Positions 25,166 through 31,831 of a DNA stretch of 64,000 nucleotides are shown piece after piece. The notes beneath the pieces are model-generated. The model was not told the origin of the DNA, did no database searches, and worked only from the letters and a program-made list of their open reading frames with translations. A program made the position numbers and the translations under genes. How positions within the stretch are numbered: position 1 is the stretch's first letter; every line of letters starts with the position of its first letter. This DNA comes from Solimonas sp047605265 (GTDB taxonomy: Bacteria > Pseudomonadota > Gammaproteobacteria > Nevskiales > Nevskiaceae), in the NCBI GenBank assembly GCA_047605265.1, contig JASGFY010000004.1, positions 34,235 to 98,234 of the forward strand, written 5' to 3'.

Positions 25166-25963
25166 ATGCGGTTTTCCGAGTTGCTGGCCGGCATGCAGGG
25201 CGAGGGCGGGCAGTGGCGGGCGGACATCGGCGAGGACTGGCTGCAGGGCCGCACCGCTTTCGGCGGCCTGCAGGCGGCGATCGCCGCGCGCGCGATGCGC
25301 GCGCTGGTGCCGGCCGCGACGCCGCTGCGCACGCTGCAGGCGAGCTTCATCGCGCCGCTGCCGCCGGGCGAGGCGCGCGTCGTCGCGCGCGTGCTGCGCG
25401 CCGGCAAGTCGGCGACGCAGGTCGAGGCCGACGTCTACGCCGGCGGGCAGATCGCCTGCCGCACGCTCGGGATATTCGGCCTGCCGCGCGAGTCGGCCTT
25501 GGCGATCGCGCCGCCGCCGCCGCGCGTGCCGGCGACGGTCGAACGGGCGCGCGAGCTGCGCTACGCCGAGGGCGTGACGCCGGCGTTCACGCAGCATGTC
25601 GATTTCCGCTGGGGCGGCGGTGGCTTCCCGTTCCGCGGCGCCGCCGAGCCGAAGACGCAGATCTATGTGCGCCTCAAGGATCAGGTGCCGGTCGGTGAGG
25701 CGCAGCTGATCGCGCTGGCCGACAGCATTCCGAGCCCCGGCCTGTCGGTGCTGACGAGCAAGGGACCGGCCAGCTCGCTGACCTGGATGCTGGAGCTGCT
25801 GCGTCCGGACCACGATTACGACGCTTCCGCCGACGGCTGGTGGCTGATGGACGCCGAGGCGACTGCCGCGCACGGCGGCTACCTGAGCCAGACCGCGACC
25901 CTGTGGAGCCCGGACGGCAAGGCCGTCGCGCTGAGCCGGCAGAGCGTCGTCGTCTTCGCCTGA
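25166..25963 (+). CDS. Acyl-CoA thioesterase-like protein (TesB/4HBT_3 type)
   Basis: The 265-residue protein has a double hot-dog layout. The first hot-dog (residues ~15-110) includes QGRTAFGGLQAAIAARAM and LQASFIAPLPPGEARVVARV. The second (residues ~150-265) includes PIPSPGL-like ALADSIPSPGLSVLTSKGP, SSLTWMLEL and GWWLMDAEATAAHGGYLSQT. This is the pattern of TesB-like thioesterases of the 4HBT_3 group, which hydrolyse acyl-CoA esters. It stands alone between the LysR gene and a gene-remnant region. Confidence 0.88.
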   Translation: MRFSELLAGMQGEGGQWRADIGEDWLQGRTAFGGLQAAIAARAMRALVPAATPLRTLQASFIAPLPPGEARVVARVLRAGKSATQVEADVYAGGQIACRTLGIFGLPRESALAIAPPPPRVPATVERARELRYAEGVTPAFTQHVDFRWGGGGFPFRGAAEPKTQIYVRLKDQVPVGEAQLIALADSIPSPGLSVLTSKGPASSLTWMLELLRPDHDYDASADGWWLMDAEATAAHGGYLSQTATLWSPDGKAVALSRQSVVVFA

Positions 25964-26079
25964 ACTGCGAACCGTATCGTGGTGCCGGCTGATTGGCATC
26001 GCCGCGCATGATACCGGGTCACGGCAGCGGCCGTGGCCAGCGGCGATGATCCGCGCCTTCGCGGCCCGGATTCACCATC

Positions 26080-26379
26080 ATGCGCAGGGAATGGACCATC
26101 GCGGCATCGGCCTTGCCGGCCGTCTTGCTCGTCGCCGTCGTGGCGATCTGGTGGCGCGCCGGCCACCGTCTCGTGCGCGTCTGGCAGATCGATGCGCCGC
26201 CGCTGTTCGTGTCCTCGGATCTGAAGCGGATCGCGCGCGGCGCGCATCTGGCGCGGACGCGCGGCTGCAACGAATGCCCCGATGCCGATCTAGGCGGCAA
26301 GGTCCTCATCGACGATCCGCTGATGGGCCGTATCGTCGCCGGCAATCTGACGGCGGGGCGCGGCGGCCTGCTGGCTTGA
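26080..26379 (+). pseudogene. Truncated cytochrome c gene with mutated haem motif
   Basis: The 99-residue frame starts with an N-terminal membrane anchor (ALPAVLLVAVVAIWW) and a class I cytochrome c start, IARGAHLARTRGCNECPDAD. Intact relatives have CxxCH here; this copy reads CNECP, so the axial His codon has become Pro and haem cannot be bound in the usual way. After GRIVAGNLTAGRGG the frame ends within two codons (LA, stop), where family members continue for 200 or more residues. The break near 26370 abuts an opposite-strand EAL remnant, so a deletion seems to have joined the two. Confidence 0.7.
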
Positions 26380-26510
26380 TCGCATCGATCGGCGGGCAGT
26401 GCAGGTACGACAGCGTGCCGTAGCCTGTGCCGAAGTCGTCGACCCGCACCGGGCAGCCGAGCGCGCGGCAGCGTGGAACAGCACTTCACCAGCGGCGAGG
26501 CGCGTGCTCC
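26375..26510 (-). pseudogene. Fragment of an EAL (cyclic-di-GMP phosphodiesterase) domain
   Basis: A minus-strand frame reads RALGCPVRVDDFGTGYGTLS followed by YLHCPPIDAIK, the most conserved part of EAL domains (consensus DDFGTGYSSLSYLRxLPVDxLKID), where the paired acidic residues bind metal. Upstream the frame is lost within a few codons, and downstream the match ends at IDAIK, exactly where the cytochrome remnant begins on the other strand. Only about 35-45 residues survive and there is no start codon, so it cannot be active. Confidence 0.65.
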
Positions 26511-26576
26511 ACGGCGGCTCCCTTGTGTGGACGGAACTCCGCAACGGTAGCAGCGCCGCGCCGGCGTCGTCGTTCG

Positions 26577-26855
26577 TCAGAGCCCGGTCGAGGCCGGCCG
26601 CATCTGGCTGAAGTCGTTGACCGCGTCGCGGCAGCCGCGCTTGAAGGCATCCGGATAAGCGGAGTTGTCGCATTGCCTGGGATCGCTGAGCGTGCCGCGC
26701 ATGGCCCACTGATAGCCCTCCTCGTGGGTGCTGCAGAGACCGCTGCACGGCGGCGGAGGCGGCACGGCGGGTGTGCTCGTGCAGCCGGCGAACAGGGTCA
26801 TGCAGGCTGTCAGGGCCAGCGGCCGCAGCGAGCGGCGGTAGATCGTCGAAGGCAT
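26577..26855 (-). CDS. Small predicted lipoprotein of unknown function
   Basis: The 92-residue frame has a basic start (MPSTIYRRSLRPLALTACMT) and a lipobox LFAGC near residue 25, then a Pro-rich linker and a Cys-containing soluble part (EEGYQWAMRGTLSDPRQCD, then AFKRGCRDAVNDFSQ). Four Cys residues in the mature part could form disulfides. I do not recognise the family. The ribosome-binding site is weak. The neighbouring sequence on both sides is decayed, so this could be an orphan survivor; coding character and lipobox favour a real gene. Confidence 0.55.
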   Translation of the reverse strand: MPSTIYRRSLRPLALTACMTLFAGCTSTPAVPPPPPCSGLCSTHEEGYQWAMRGTLSDPRQCDNSAYPDAFKRGCRDAVNDFSQMRPASTGL

Positions 26856-26991
26856 GTGAGCGTGGGGAAGTCGACGGGAGGCGAGTGCGCATTATCGGCC
26901 ATTCACCGCGCGGAAGTTCAGTCGATGTTCAGTGCCTAGCGAACAAGGTGAGACACGGCATTTCCGCCTTGGACATGCAAAGGAGGCGATC

Positions 26992-27210
26992 ATGAATCGC
27001 ACTACCCTCAAGGGTCAGTGGAAGCAGGTGAAGGGCCGCGCCAAGGAGACCTGGGGCAAGCTCACCGACGATGACCTGTTGCGCATCGAAGGCAGTGCCG
27101 AGCGTCTGGCCGGCCTGGTGCAGGGGCGCTACGGCGTAACGCGCGACGAGGCCGGACGACAGATTGACCGTTTCCTCTCAGGCCTCGACGATCCGGGCGT
27201 GCGGCGCTGA
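26992..27210 (+). CDS. CsbD-family stress protein
   Basis: A 72-residue hydrophilic protein: TLKGQWKQVKGRAKETWGKL, then DDDLLRIEGSAERLAGLVQG and a C-terminal YGVTRDEAGRQIDRFL, the standard CsbD pattern. Family members accumulate under general stress; the biochemical role is unknown. AAAGGAGG six bases before the ATG is a near-perfect ribosome-binding site, consistent with high expression. It is followed 55 bases later by a DUF1328 gene, a frequent partner in stress operons. Confidence 0.92.
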   Translation: MNRTTLKGQWKQVKGRAKETWGKLTDDDLLRIEGSAERLAGLVQGRYGVTRDEAGRQIDRFLSGLDDPGVRR

Positions 27211-27265
27211 AGCCCCGCCGCCCGCCAAGCATCTGGACGGCCCCAGCGGCCAGAGGAGATTCGCC

Positions 27266-27430
27266 ATGCTTTACTACGCCGTGGTGTTTTTCGTGATCGC
27301 GCTGATCGCCGCATTCTTCGGCTTCACCGGCATTGCCGCCGGCGCCGTGTCGATTGCCAAGATTCTGTTCTTCGTGTTCCTCGTGCTCGCCGTCGTCTCG
27401 CTGCTGCTGGGGCGCCGCGTCCCGTCCTGA
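27266..27430 (+). CDS. DUF1328 small membrane protein (YtjA-like)
   Basis: A 54-residue protein that is nearly all membrane helix: MLYYAVVFFVIALIAAFFGF, then GIAAGAVSIAKILFFVFLVL. This is the DUF1328/YtjA pattern. A GAGGAG site precedes the ATG. It lies directly after csbD and before a strong terminator, so the two form a short stress-type operon. Function unknown. Confidence 0.9.
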   Translation: MLYYAVVFFVIALIAAFFGFTGIAAGAVSIAKILFFVFLVLAVVSLLLGRRVPS

Positions 27431-27468
27431 ACCGCTGGCGCCCGCACGGGGGCGTAGTGGCAACCGCG

Positions 27469-27493
27469 AAAGCCGGCCGCGCGCCGGCTTTTT
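27469..27493 (+). terminator. Intrinsic terminator after the csbD-DUF1328 operon
   Basis: A 9-bp stem (AAAGCCGGC paired with GCCGGCTTT) with a 5-base CGCGC loop is followed by two more T residues, so the 3' arm ends in five Ts. It lies 38 bases after the DUF1328 stop. Confidence 0.75.
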
Positions 27494-27776
27494 CGCGTTC
27501 ATGCTGACTCCAGCGCCACATTGCGCTGAACTGCGCCATTACTGGATGCAGAAGTCTTATCAAAGGGTTATAGAGTTGAACCTATGTCGGTGCTTTCCGA
27601 AGCTTGACCCGGCTTTTTCTCCGCTGCGCGGGTGAAGTGCAATTGTCGGACCGCGATAGATTTGCCGAAACTCGTTTCCGTGGCGCTCCTCTGTGGTTTC
27701 CAGTCCATAAAAACACAAGACTATGGGGCGGTCCGATGCAGAGCTATCCATTGCTTCACACAGGATTTTCATCTAG
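27494..27776. other. Non-coding spacer, less GC-rich than its surroundings
   Basis: About 283 bases between the terminator and the dehydrogenase gene. It is visibly richer in A and T than the rest of the window. It presumably contains the promoter of the dehydrogenase; segments such as TTATAGAGTTGAACC look promoter-like but I cannot assign -35/-10 boxes. The only longer frame, on the minus strand at 27560-27772, lacks a ribosome-binding site and is not accepted as a gene. Confidence 0.4.
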
Positions 27777-28565
27777 ATGACGGACATCGCGGGCAAGACG
27801 ATCTGGATCACTGGCGCGTCGAGCGGCATTGGCGAGGCCTTGGCGGTGCTGGCGAGCCGGCGCGGCGCCAAGGTGGTGCTCAGCGCGCGGCGCCGCGAAG
27901 AGCTCGAACGCGTGCGCGCCGCCTGCGCCGACCCGGCGCGGATCGCTGTGCTGCCGCTCGATCTCGCGCAGTTCGACGCCGATGCGTCGCTGAAGGCGGC
28001 GGAAAGTTTCTTCGGGCCGGTCGACGTGCTCGTCAACAACGCCGGCATTTCGCAGCGCAGCCGGCTCGTCGATACGTCGATGGACGTTTACCGGCGCATC
28101 ATGGAACTCGACTTCTTCTCGACGGTAGCGCTGACCAAAGCCGTCGTGCCGGGCATGCGGGCGCGCGGCAGCGGGCACGTGGTCGTCGTCAGCAGCGTGG
28201 TCGGCAAGATGGGCACGCCGCTGCGCAGCGGTTACGCGGCCGCCAAGCATGCGCTGCATGGTTTCTATGAAGCGGCGCGCGCCGAACTGTGGCGCGATGG
28301 CCTGAAGTTCACCGTCGTCTGTCCCGGCTTCATCCGCACGCAAGTCTCGATCAATGCGATCACCGGCGACGGTGGCCGGCACGCGCAAATGGACGCGGGG
28401 CAGGAGCGGGGCATGGATGCCGGGGTCTGCGCCGGACGGATCTGGGACGGCGTTGCGCGCGATGCCGAAGAGCTGTACATCGGCCGCGAGCAGCTGGCGA
28501 TCTATCTGAAGCGCTGGGCGCCTTCGCTGGCTTCGGCGCTGATCAAGCGCGCGAAGGTGACGTAG
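27777..28565 (+). CDS. Short-chain dehydrogenase/reductase (SDR family)
   Basis: The 262-residue protein is a classical SDR: cofactor motif TGASSGIG at residues 13-20, NNAG (about 84-87), catalytic Ser in VVVVSSVVGKMG, and YAAAKHALHGF with the Tyr/Lys pair, then VCPGFIRT. An Arg-rich loop after beta-2 (SARRREELERV) suggests NADP preference. It resembles the DHRS7B/YqjQ-like group; the substrate is unknown. The ATG has only a distant AGGA site. No operon partner is apparent; the following 390 bases hold a decayed gene. Confidence 0.9.
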   Translation: MTDIAGKTIWITGASSGIGEALAVLASRRGAKVVLSARRREELERVRAACADPARIAVLPLDLAQFDADASLKAAESFFGPVDVLVNNAGISQRSRLVDTSMDVYRRIMELDFFSTVALTKAVVPGMRARGSGHVVVVSSVVGKMGTPLRSGYAAAKHALHGFYEAARAELWRDGLKFTVVCPGFIRTQVSINAITGDGGRHAQMDAGQERGMDAGVCAGRIWDGVARDAEELYIGREQLAIYLKRWAPSLASALIKRAKVT

Positions 28566-28596
28566 CAGGCAGCGTACGTCGTCTGGCGCGGCCGCG

Positions 28597-28950
28597 CAGC
28601 AGCCTATTCTTTTCGTCGGCAACAGCTTCACGCATGGCCGCTATGCGCCGGTGCGTCAATACAACGGCGGCGGCACGCAGACGCCGGCCGGCGGCTCGGC
28701 ATGGGTGATCGACGAGAACGCCGTCGAGGCCGGCCTCGACGACGACGCGCTCGTGCTGTTCGAGCGGATCACGCATACCGACGCGCGTTCGCTCGGCAGC
28801 GACGAGCAGGCCGCGCCCGGGATCGGCAGCGTCTCGCCGCGCAATGCAGCGCGTCGCCTACGAGACGGTGGCGGTGCGGGGCAGCGCGCTGGTCGATCCG
28901 GACGCCGACGCCTGTACCGACGGATCGTAGGCGCTGCGAACCGCCGGCAT
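28597..28950 (+). pseudogene. Decayed gene beginning with an SGNH-hydrolase-like motif
   Basis: A start-less frame from about 28597 reads QPILFVGNSFTHGRYAPVRQ, which matches SGNH hydrolases whose block I is FVGNSFT. It continues with an acidic stretch (AWVIDENAVEAGLDDDALVL) without the later SGNH blocks. Near 28850 the coherent frame changes to RVAYETVAVRGSALVDPDAD, ending at a TAG near 28929. The mixture of frames and missing catalytic blocks indicates a deletion- and frameshift-damaged gene. The identity of the second part is not clear. Confidence 0.45.
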
Positions 28951-28953
28951 GAT

Positions 28954-30270
28954 TCAGCGCTGTACGGTCGCGACGGCGGGTTGCGATGACGATGCCGGCA
29001 TCATCGAAACGTATGGCGCATCGGTCAGCGTGCGCAGGAAGGCGACGATCGCGTCGACGTCGCGCTCGTCGAGCGCGGGCGAGGCGCCTTCGCGGCGGTT
29101 GTACGGGACCGCGTTCACGTTGACATTGACGCGCAGCGCGGCCGGCAGATCGTCGAAGCGCACGCCGGACGGATACCACTGGCGCGGGCTGGTGGCGCGC
29201 GTCGCGTAGAAGGCGACGACCGAACGCAGATCCCTGAACGCGCCGTTGTGCATGTAGCGGGCGCGCACGGCCACGTTGCGCAGGCCTGGCGTGCGGAAGT
29301 AGCCGCACCAGGTCGCGGACTCCGGCCAGCTTCTGGCGCTCGCGGTCTCACAGAGGCCGAGATCGTAATGCCGGCGATCGCGGTTCAGCGGGATTCCGCC
29401 GTTGCGCGGCGCCGCCGTCGCGTCGTAGCCGAAGTCCGTGAACAGCGAGCGCGCCGGATGGCTTGAGCTGTCGTTGAAGGCGTGGCAGGACGCGCAGTTG
29501 CCCTTGGTCTGGCTGCGGAACAGCGCGAGGCCGCGCATTTCCTCGGCGCTCAGCGTCGCCTGGCCGCGGATGTAGGCGTCGTAGCGCGACGAGAACGGTG
29601 CCATCGTGTCGCTCTGCAGGTAGGCGGCGATCGCGCGGCCGAGCGCCGCGAGCGTGGCGTCGGGCCGGGCGAAGATGTCGGCGCCGAACGCGGCCACGAA
29701 GTCCTTCGCGTACGGCGCGCGCGCGAGCTTGCGGGCGATCGTCGCCGCGTCGCGGTTGTTCATTTCCAGCGGGCTCAGCAGCGGCGTCGCCGGCAGCGCG
29801 GCGAGGGTGTCGACACGGCCGTCGGCGAACAGGCCGCCGCGCGGCTCGGGCGCCGGATGGTCGTCGTCGTCCTGCCAGAAGTAGAGCGGCGGCACGTAGC
29901 GCACGTACAGCAACGACGGCACGTTGCGCGTGCCGAAGCGATCCGGCCGGCTGCCGGCGGCGACGCCGCGTTCGCTCGCGCGCGTGCCGCTGAACGCGCG
30001 CCGCGGATCGTGGCAGCCGGCGCAGGACAGGCCGCGCGGTTCCGACAGCGCGGCGTCGAAGAAAATCTGCTCGCCGAGCGCGACGAGCGGCGCCGGTGCG
30101 TCGAAGCGCATCGGTGGCATGACGACCGAGTAGCGCAGCCGGGTCGTCCCGATCTCGCCGTCGGGCGGCAGGTCGGCGTGCGCCGGGTGCGCGAAAAGGC
30201 TCAGCAAGGCGATGCCGGCCGCGAGGCGCCGGCGCGGCACGACGCGCGTCTTCGAGGCCCGATCATCCAT
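28954..30270 (-). CDS. Di-haem cytochrome c peroxidase family protein
   Basis: The 438-residue protein has a signal peptide (AGIALLSLFAHPAHA) and two c-type haem sites: CAGCH in RGLSCAGCHDPRRAFSG, and CASCH in QTKGNCASCHAFND. The first haem domain carries GTRNVPSLLYVRYVPPLYFW and the C-terminal part FRTPGLRNVAVRARYMHNGA, the MauG/CCP family order. It may reduce peroxide or carry out MauG-like oxidation of a partner protein in the periplasm. It overlaps the upstream metallophosphoesterase gene by eight bases, so the two are translationally linked. Confidence 0.9.
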   Translation of the reverse strand: MDDRASKTRVVPRRRLAAGIALLSLFAHPAHADLPPDGEIGTTRLRYSVVMPPMRFDAPAPLVALGEQIFFDAALSEPRGLSCAGCHDPRRAFSGTRASERGVAAGSRPDRFGTRNVPSLLYVRYVPPLYFWQDDDDHPAPEPRGGLFADGRVDTLAALPATPLLSPLEMNNRDAATIARKLARAPYAKDFVAAFGADIFARPDATLAALGRAIAAYLQSDTMAPFSSRYDAYIRGQATLSAEEMRGLALFRSQTKGNCASCHAFNDSSSHPARSLFTDFGYDATAAPRNGGIPLNRDRRHYDLGLCETASARSWPESATWCGYFRTPGLRNVAVRARYMHNGAFRDLRSVVAFYATRATSPRQWYPSGVRFDDLPAALRVNVNVNAVPYNRREGASPALDERDVDAIVAFLRTLTDAPYVSMMPASSSQPAVATVQR

Positions 30271-31717
30271 CTGGCGGGCTGACGAAGCCGGTCTTGTCGC
30301 AACCGAGGCGGCTGGCGCTGAAGGCGCACGTCGTCAGCACGCTGCCGTCGACGGCGCGGGCCGTGAACGTCCAGCCGCTGTCCGTGCGATCCATCACCAG
30401 GAAACCGTAGGTGCTGGCATGGGTGATGGCGTCGACGGCCGCGCCGGGGGCCGGCGTCGCGCCGCTCGGGAAGGGATCCGGCAGGTTGACGTCGAGGTTG
30501 TCGCCGGCGATGCCGGCGACGATCGTCGGCGGCTGGCCGGTCGAGAAGTCCAGCGCCTGGAAGTCGTGCACGTGGCCGTGCAGCGCCAGCGTCACGCCGG
30601 GCGGGTAATAGGCCGTCGATTCGAGGCTGCGCATCACCGACTGCAGGGCCTGATCGCCAGGCGCCGGCGCGGCGCCGGCGATCGGCACGAAGCCGAGAAT
30701 CGGATGGTGGTTGGCGAAGAGGGTGGTGACGCCGGGCCTGGCGGCGAGCGTGGCGACTTTCTGGAACTGCTGCCGGTAGATGACGAATGCCGGATCGGTG
30801 GCCGCCAGCGCCTTGCCGGTGGTTTTCGCCGAGTCGAAGATCACGATCTGCGCGCCGCCGCCGAGCGCGATGGCGTAAGGCGAGGAGTAGTTCGCGCCGC
30901 TGTCGTTGCCGGCGTCGTCGCAGGAGCGCGCGCCGTCGAACGCCGACGGATCGAGGAAGCGGAACCAGCCCTGGCCGGCGCGCGAGCATTCCTCGTGGTT
31001 GCCGCGCACGACGATCCACGGCGCCGCCGCGAGCAGCGGGGCCGCCGGCGTGAACAGATCGGCGTTCCAGGCATCCCAGCCATAACCCCAGGGGCTGCCG
31101 CGGCAGCCGGCGATGTCATCCGGGCAGGCGTTCTCGCGGTAATGGTAGTCGCCGACGTGCAGCACGAGATCCGGCTGCATCGCGGCGGCGGCGGCCGCGA
31201 TCCTGGCGAATGGCCACTGATCGGCGTCGTTGCAGGCCTGGAAGACGTTGCCCGACCGTTTCATGCGGCAGCCGGTGTCGCCGATGATGACGATGCGCCG
31301 CGGATCGGCCTTGGGCAGCGGCAGCGCGTGCGAGCCGATCCTCGCCGACTTCGCGCCGGCGGCGATCCGGGCTTCGCAGACGCGCACCGGAAACGCGGAC
31401 GGTTTCGAGTCCGCCGCCGCGCTGGCCGTCGCGCGCAGGGCCGCGGTGCCCGGCGCCACGCGCAGGCTCATGCGCGTGCTCCGGCCGTCGACGCTCAGCA
31501 AGGGACACTCGCCGGCGGTGCCGATGGAACGCGCAATGGTGCGGTTGTCTTCGCCGATTTCGGTCCACGCGGCTTCGAGGCGAACGTCCTGGCCGGCCTT
31601 GTCCGGACGGCGGCCGTCGCCGGAGCAGGCGACGAGCGTCGCCAGTCCCGCCGCTGCGGACAGGCCCAGCACGAAGCCAGGGCGTACGCCGTTGGCGCGT
31701 CGATGGCGCGTGAGCAT
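30263..31717 (-). CDS. Calcineurin-like metallophosphoesterase lipoprotein
   Basis: The 484-residue protein has a lipoprotein-like signal ending in LATLVAC near residue 31. The metallophosphoesterase blocks are in order: IVIIGDTGC, LVLHVGDYHYRE, WIVVRGNHEE, FANHHPILG and LALHGHVHDF, so both metal sites are complete. A ~130-residue N-terminal extension precedes the catalytic domain. It probably acts on phosphoesters outside the inner membrane. The start is preceded by three tandem 11-bp repeats, each with an AAGGA core. It is followed, with an eight-base overlap, by the di-haem peroxidase gene. Confidence 0.9.
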   Translation of the reverse strand: MLTRHRRANGVRPGFVLGLSAAAGLATLVACSGDGRRPDKAGQDVRLEAAWTEIGEDNRTIARSIGTAGECPLLSVDGRSTRMSLRVAPGTAALRATASAAADSKPSAFPVRVCEARIAAGAKSARIGSHALPLPKADPRRIVIIGDTGCRMKRSGNVFQACNDADQWPFARIAAAAAAMQPDLVLHVGDYHYRENACPDDIAGCRGSPWGYGWDAWNADLFTPAAPLLAAAPWIVVRGNHEECSRAGQGWFRFLDPSAFDGARSCDDAGNDSGANYSSPYAIALGGGAQIVIFDSAKTTGKALAATDPAFVIYRQQFQKVATLAARPGVTTLFANHHPILGFVPIAGAAPAPGDQALQSVMRSLESTAYYPPGVTLALHGHVHDFQALDFSTGQPPTIVAGIAGDNLDVNLPDPFPSGATPAPGAAVDAITHASTYGFLVMDRTDSGWTFTARAVDGSVLTTCAFSASRLGCDKTGFVSPPDG

Positions 31718-31725
31718 GAGCCGAT

Positions 31726-31758
31726 CCTTAGCGTGTCCTTAGCGTGTCCTTAGCGTGA
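31726..31758 (-). repeat. Three tandem 11-bp repeats covering the ribosome-binding site
   Basis: CCTTAGCGTGT occurs twice and CCTTAGCGTGA once, head to tail (31726-31736, 31737-31747, 31748-31758). On the minus strand each unit ends with AAGG and the copy nearest the metallophosphoesterase start continues to AAGGA about eight bases before its ATG, so the repeat triplicates the Shine-Dalgarno core. The 11-bp period also matches the spacing of PhoB half-sites: GTGTCCT agrees with CTGTCAT at five of seven positions, with a four-base spacer, though facing away from the gene. Confidence 0.75.
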
Positions 31759-31831
31759 CCTGCGGTGGCTGCAGCATGGGAACGCGCGGTTTCCGGAACA
31801 TGACGACGGCGTGCCGTTCCGCGCGGCGGCG

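Noticed and set aside
27560..27772. 70-residue minus-strand gene in the AT-richer spacer
   Set aside because: No ribosome-binding site, no recognisable domain, and it overlaps the presumed promoter of the dehydrogenase.
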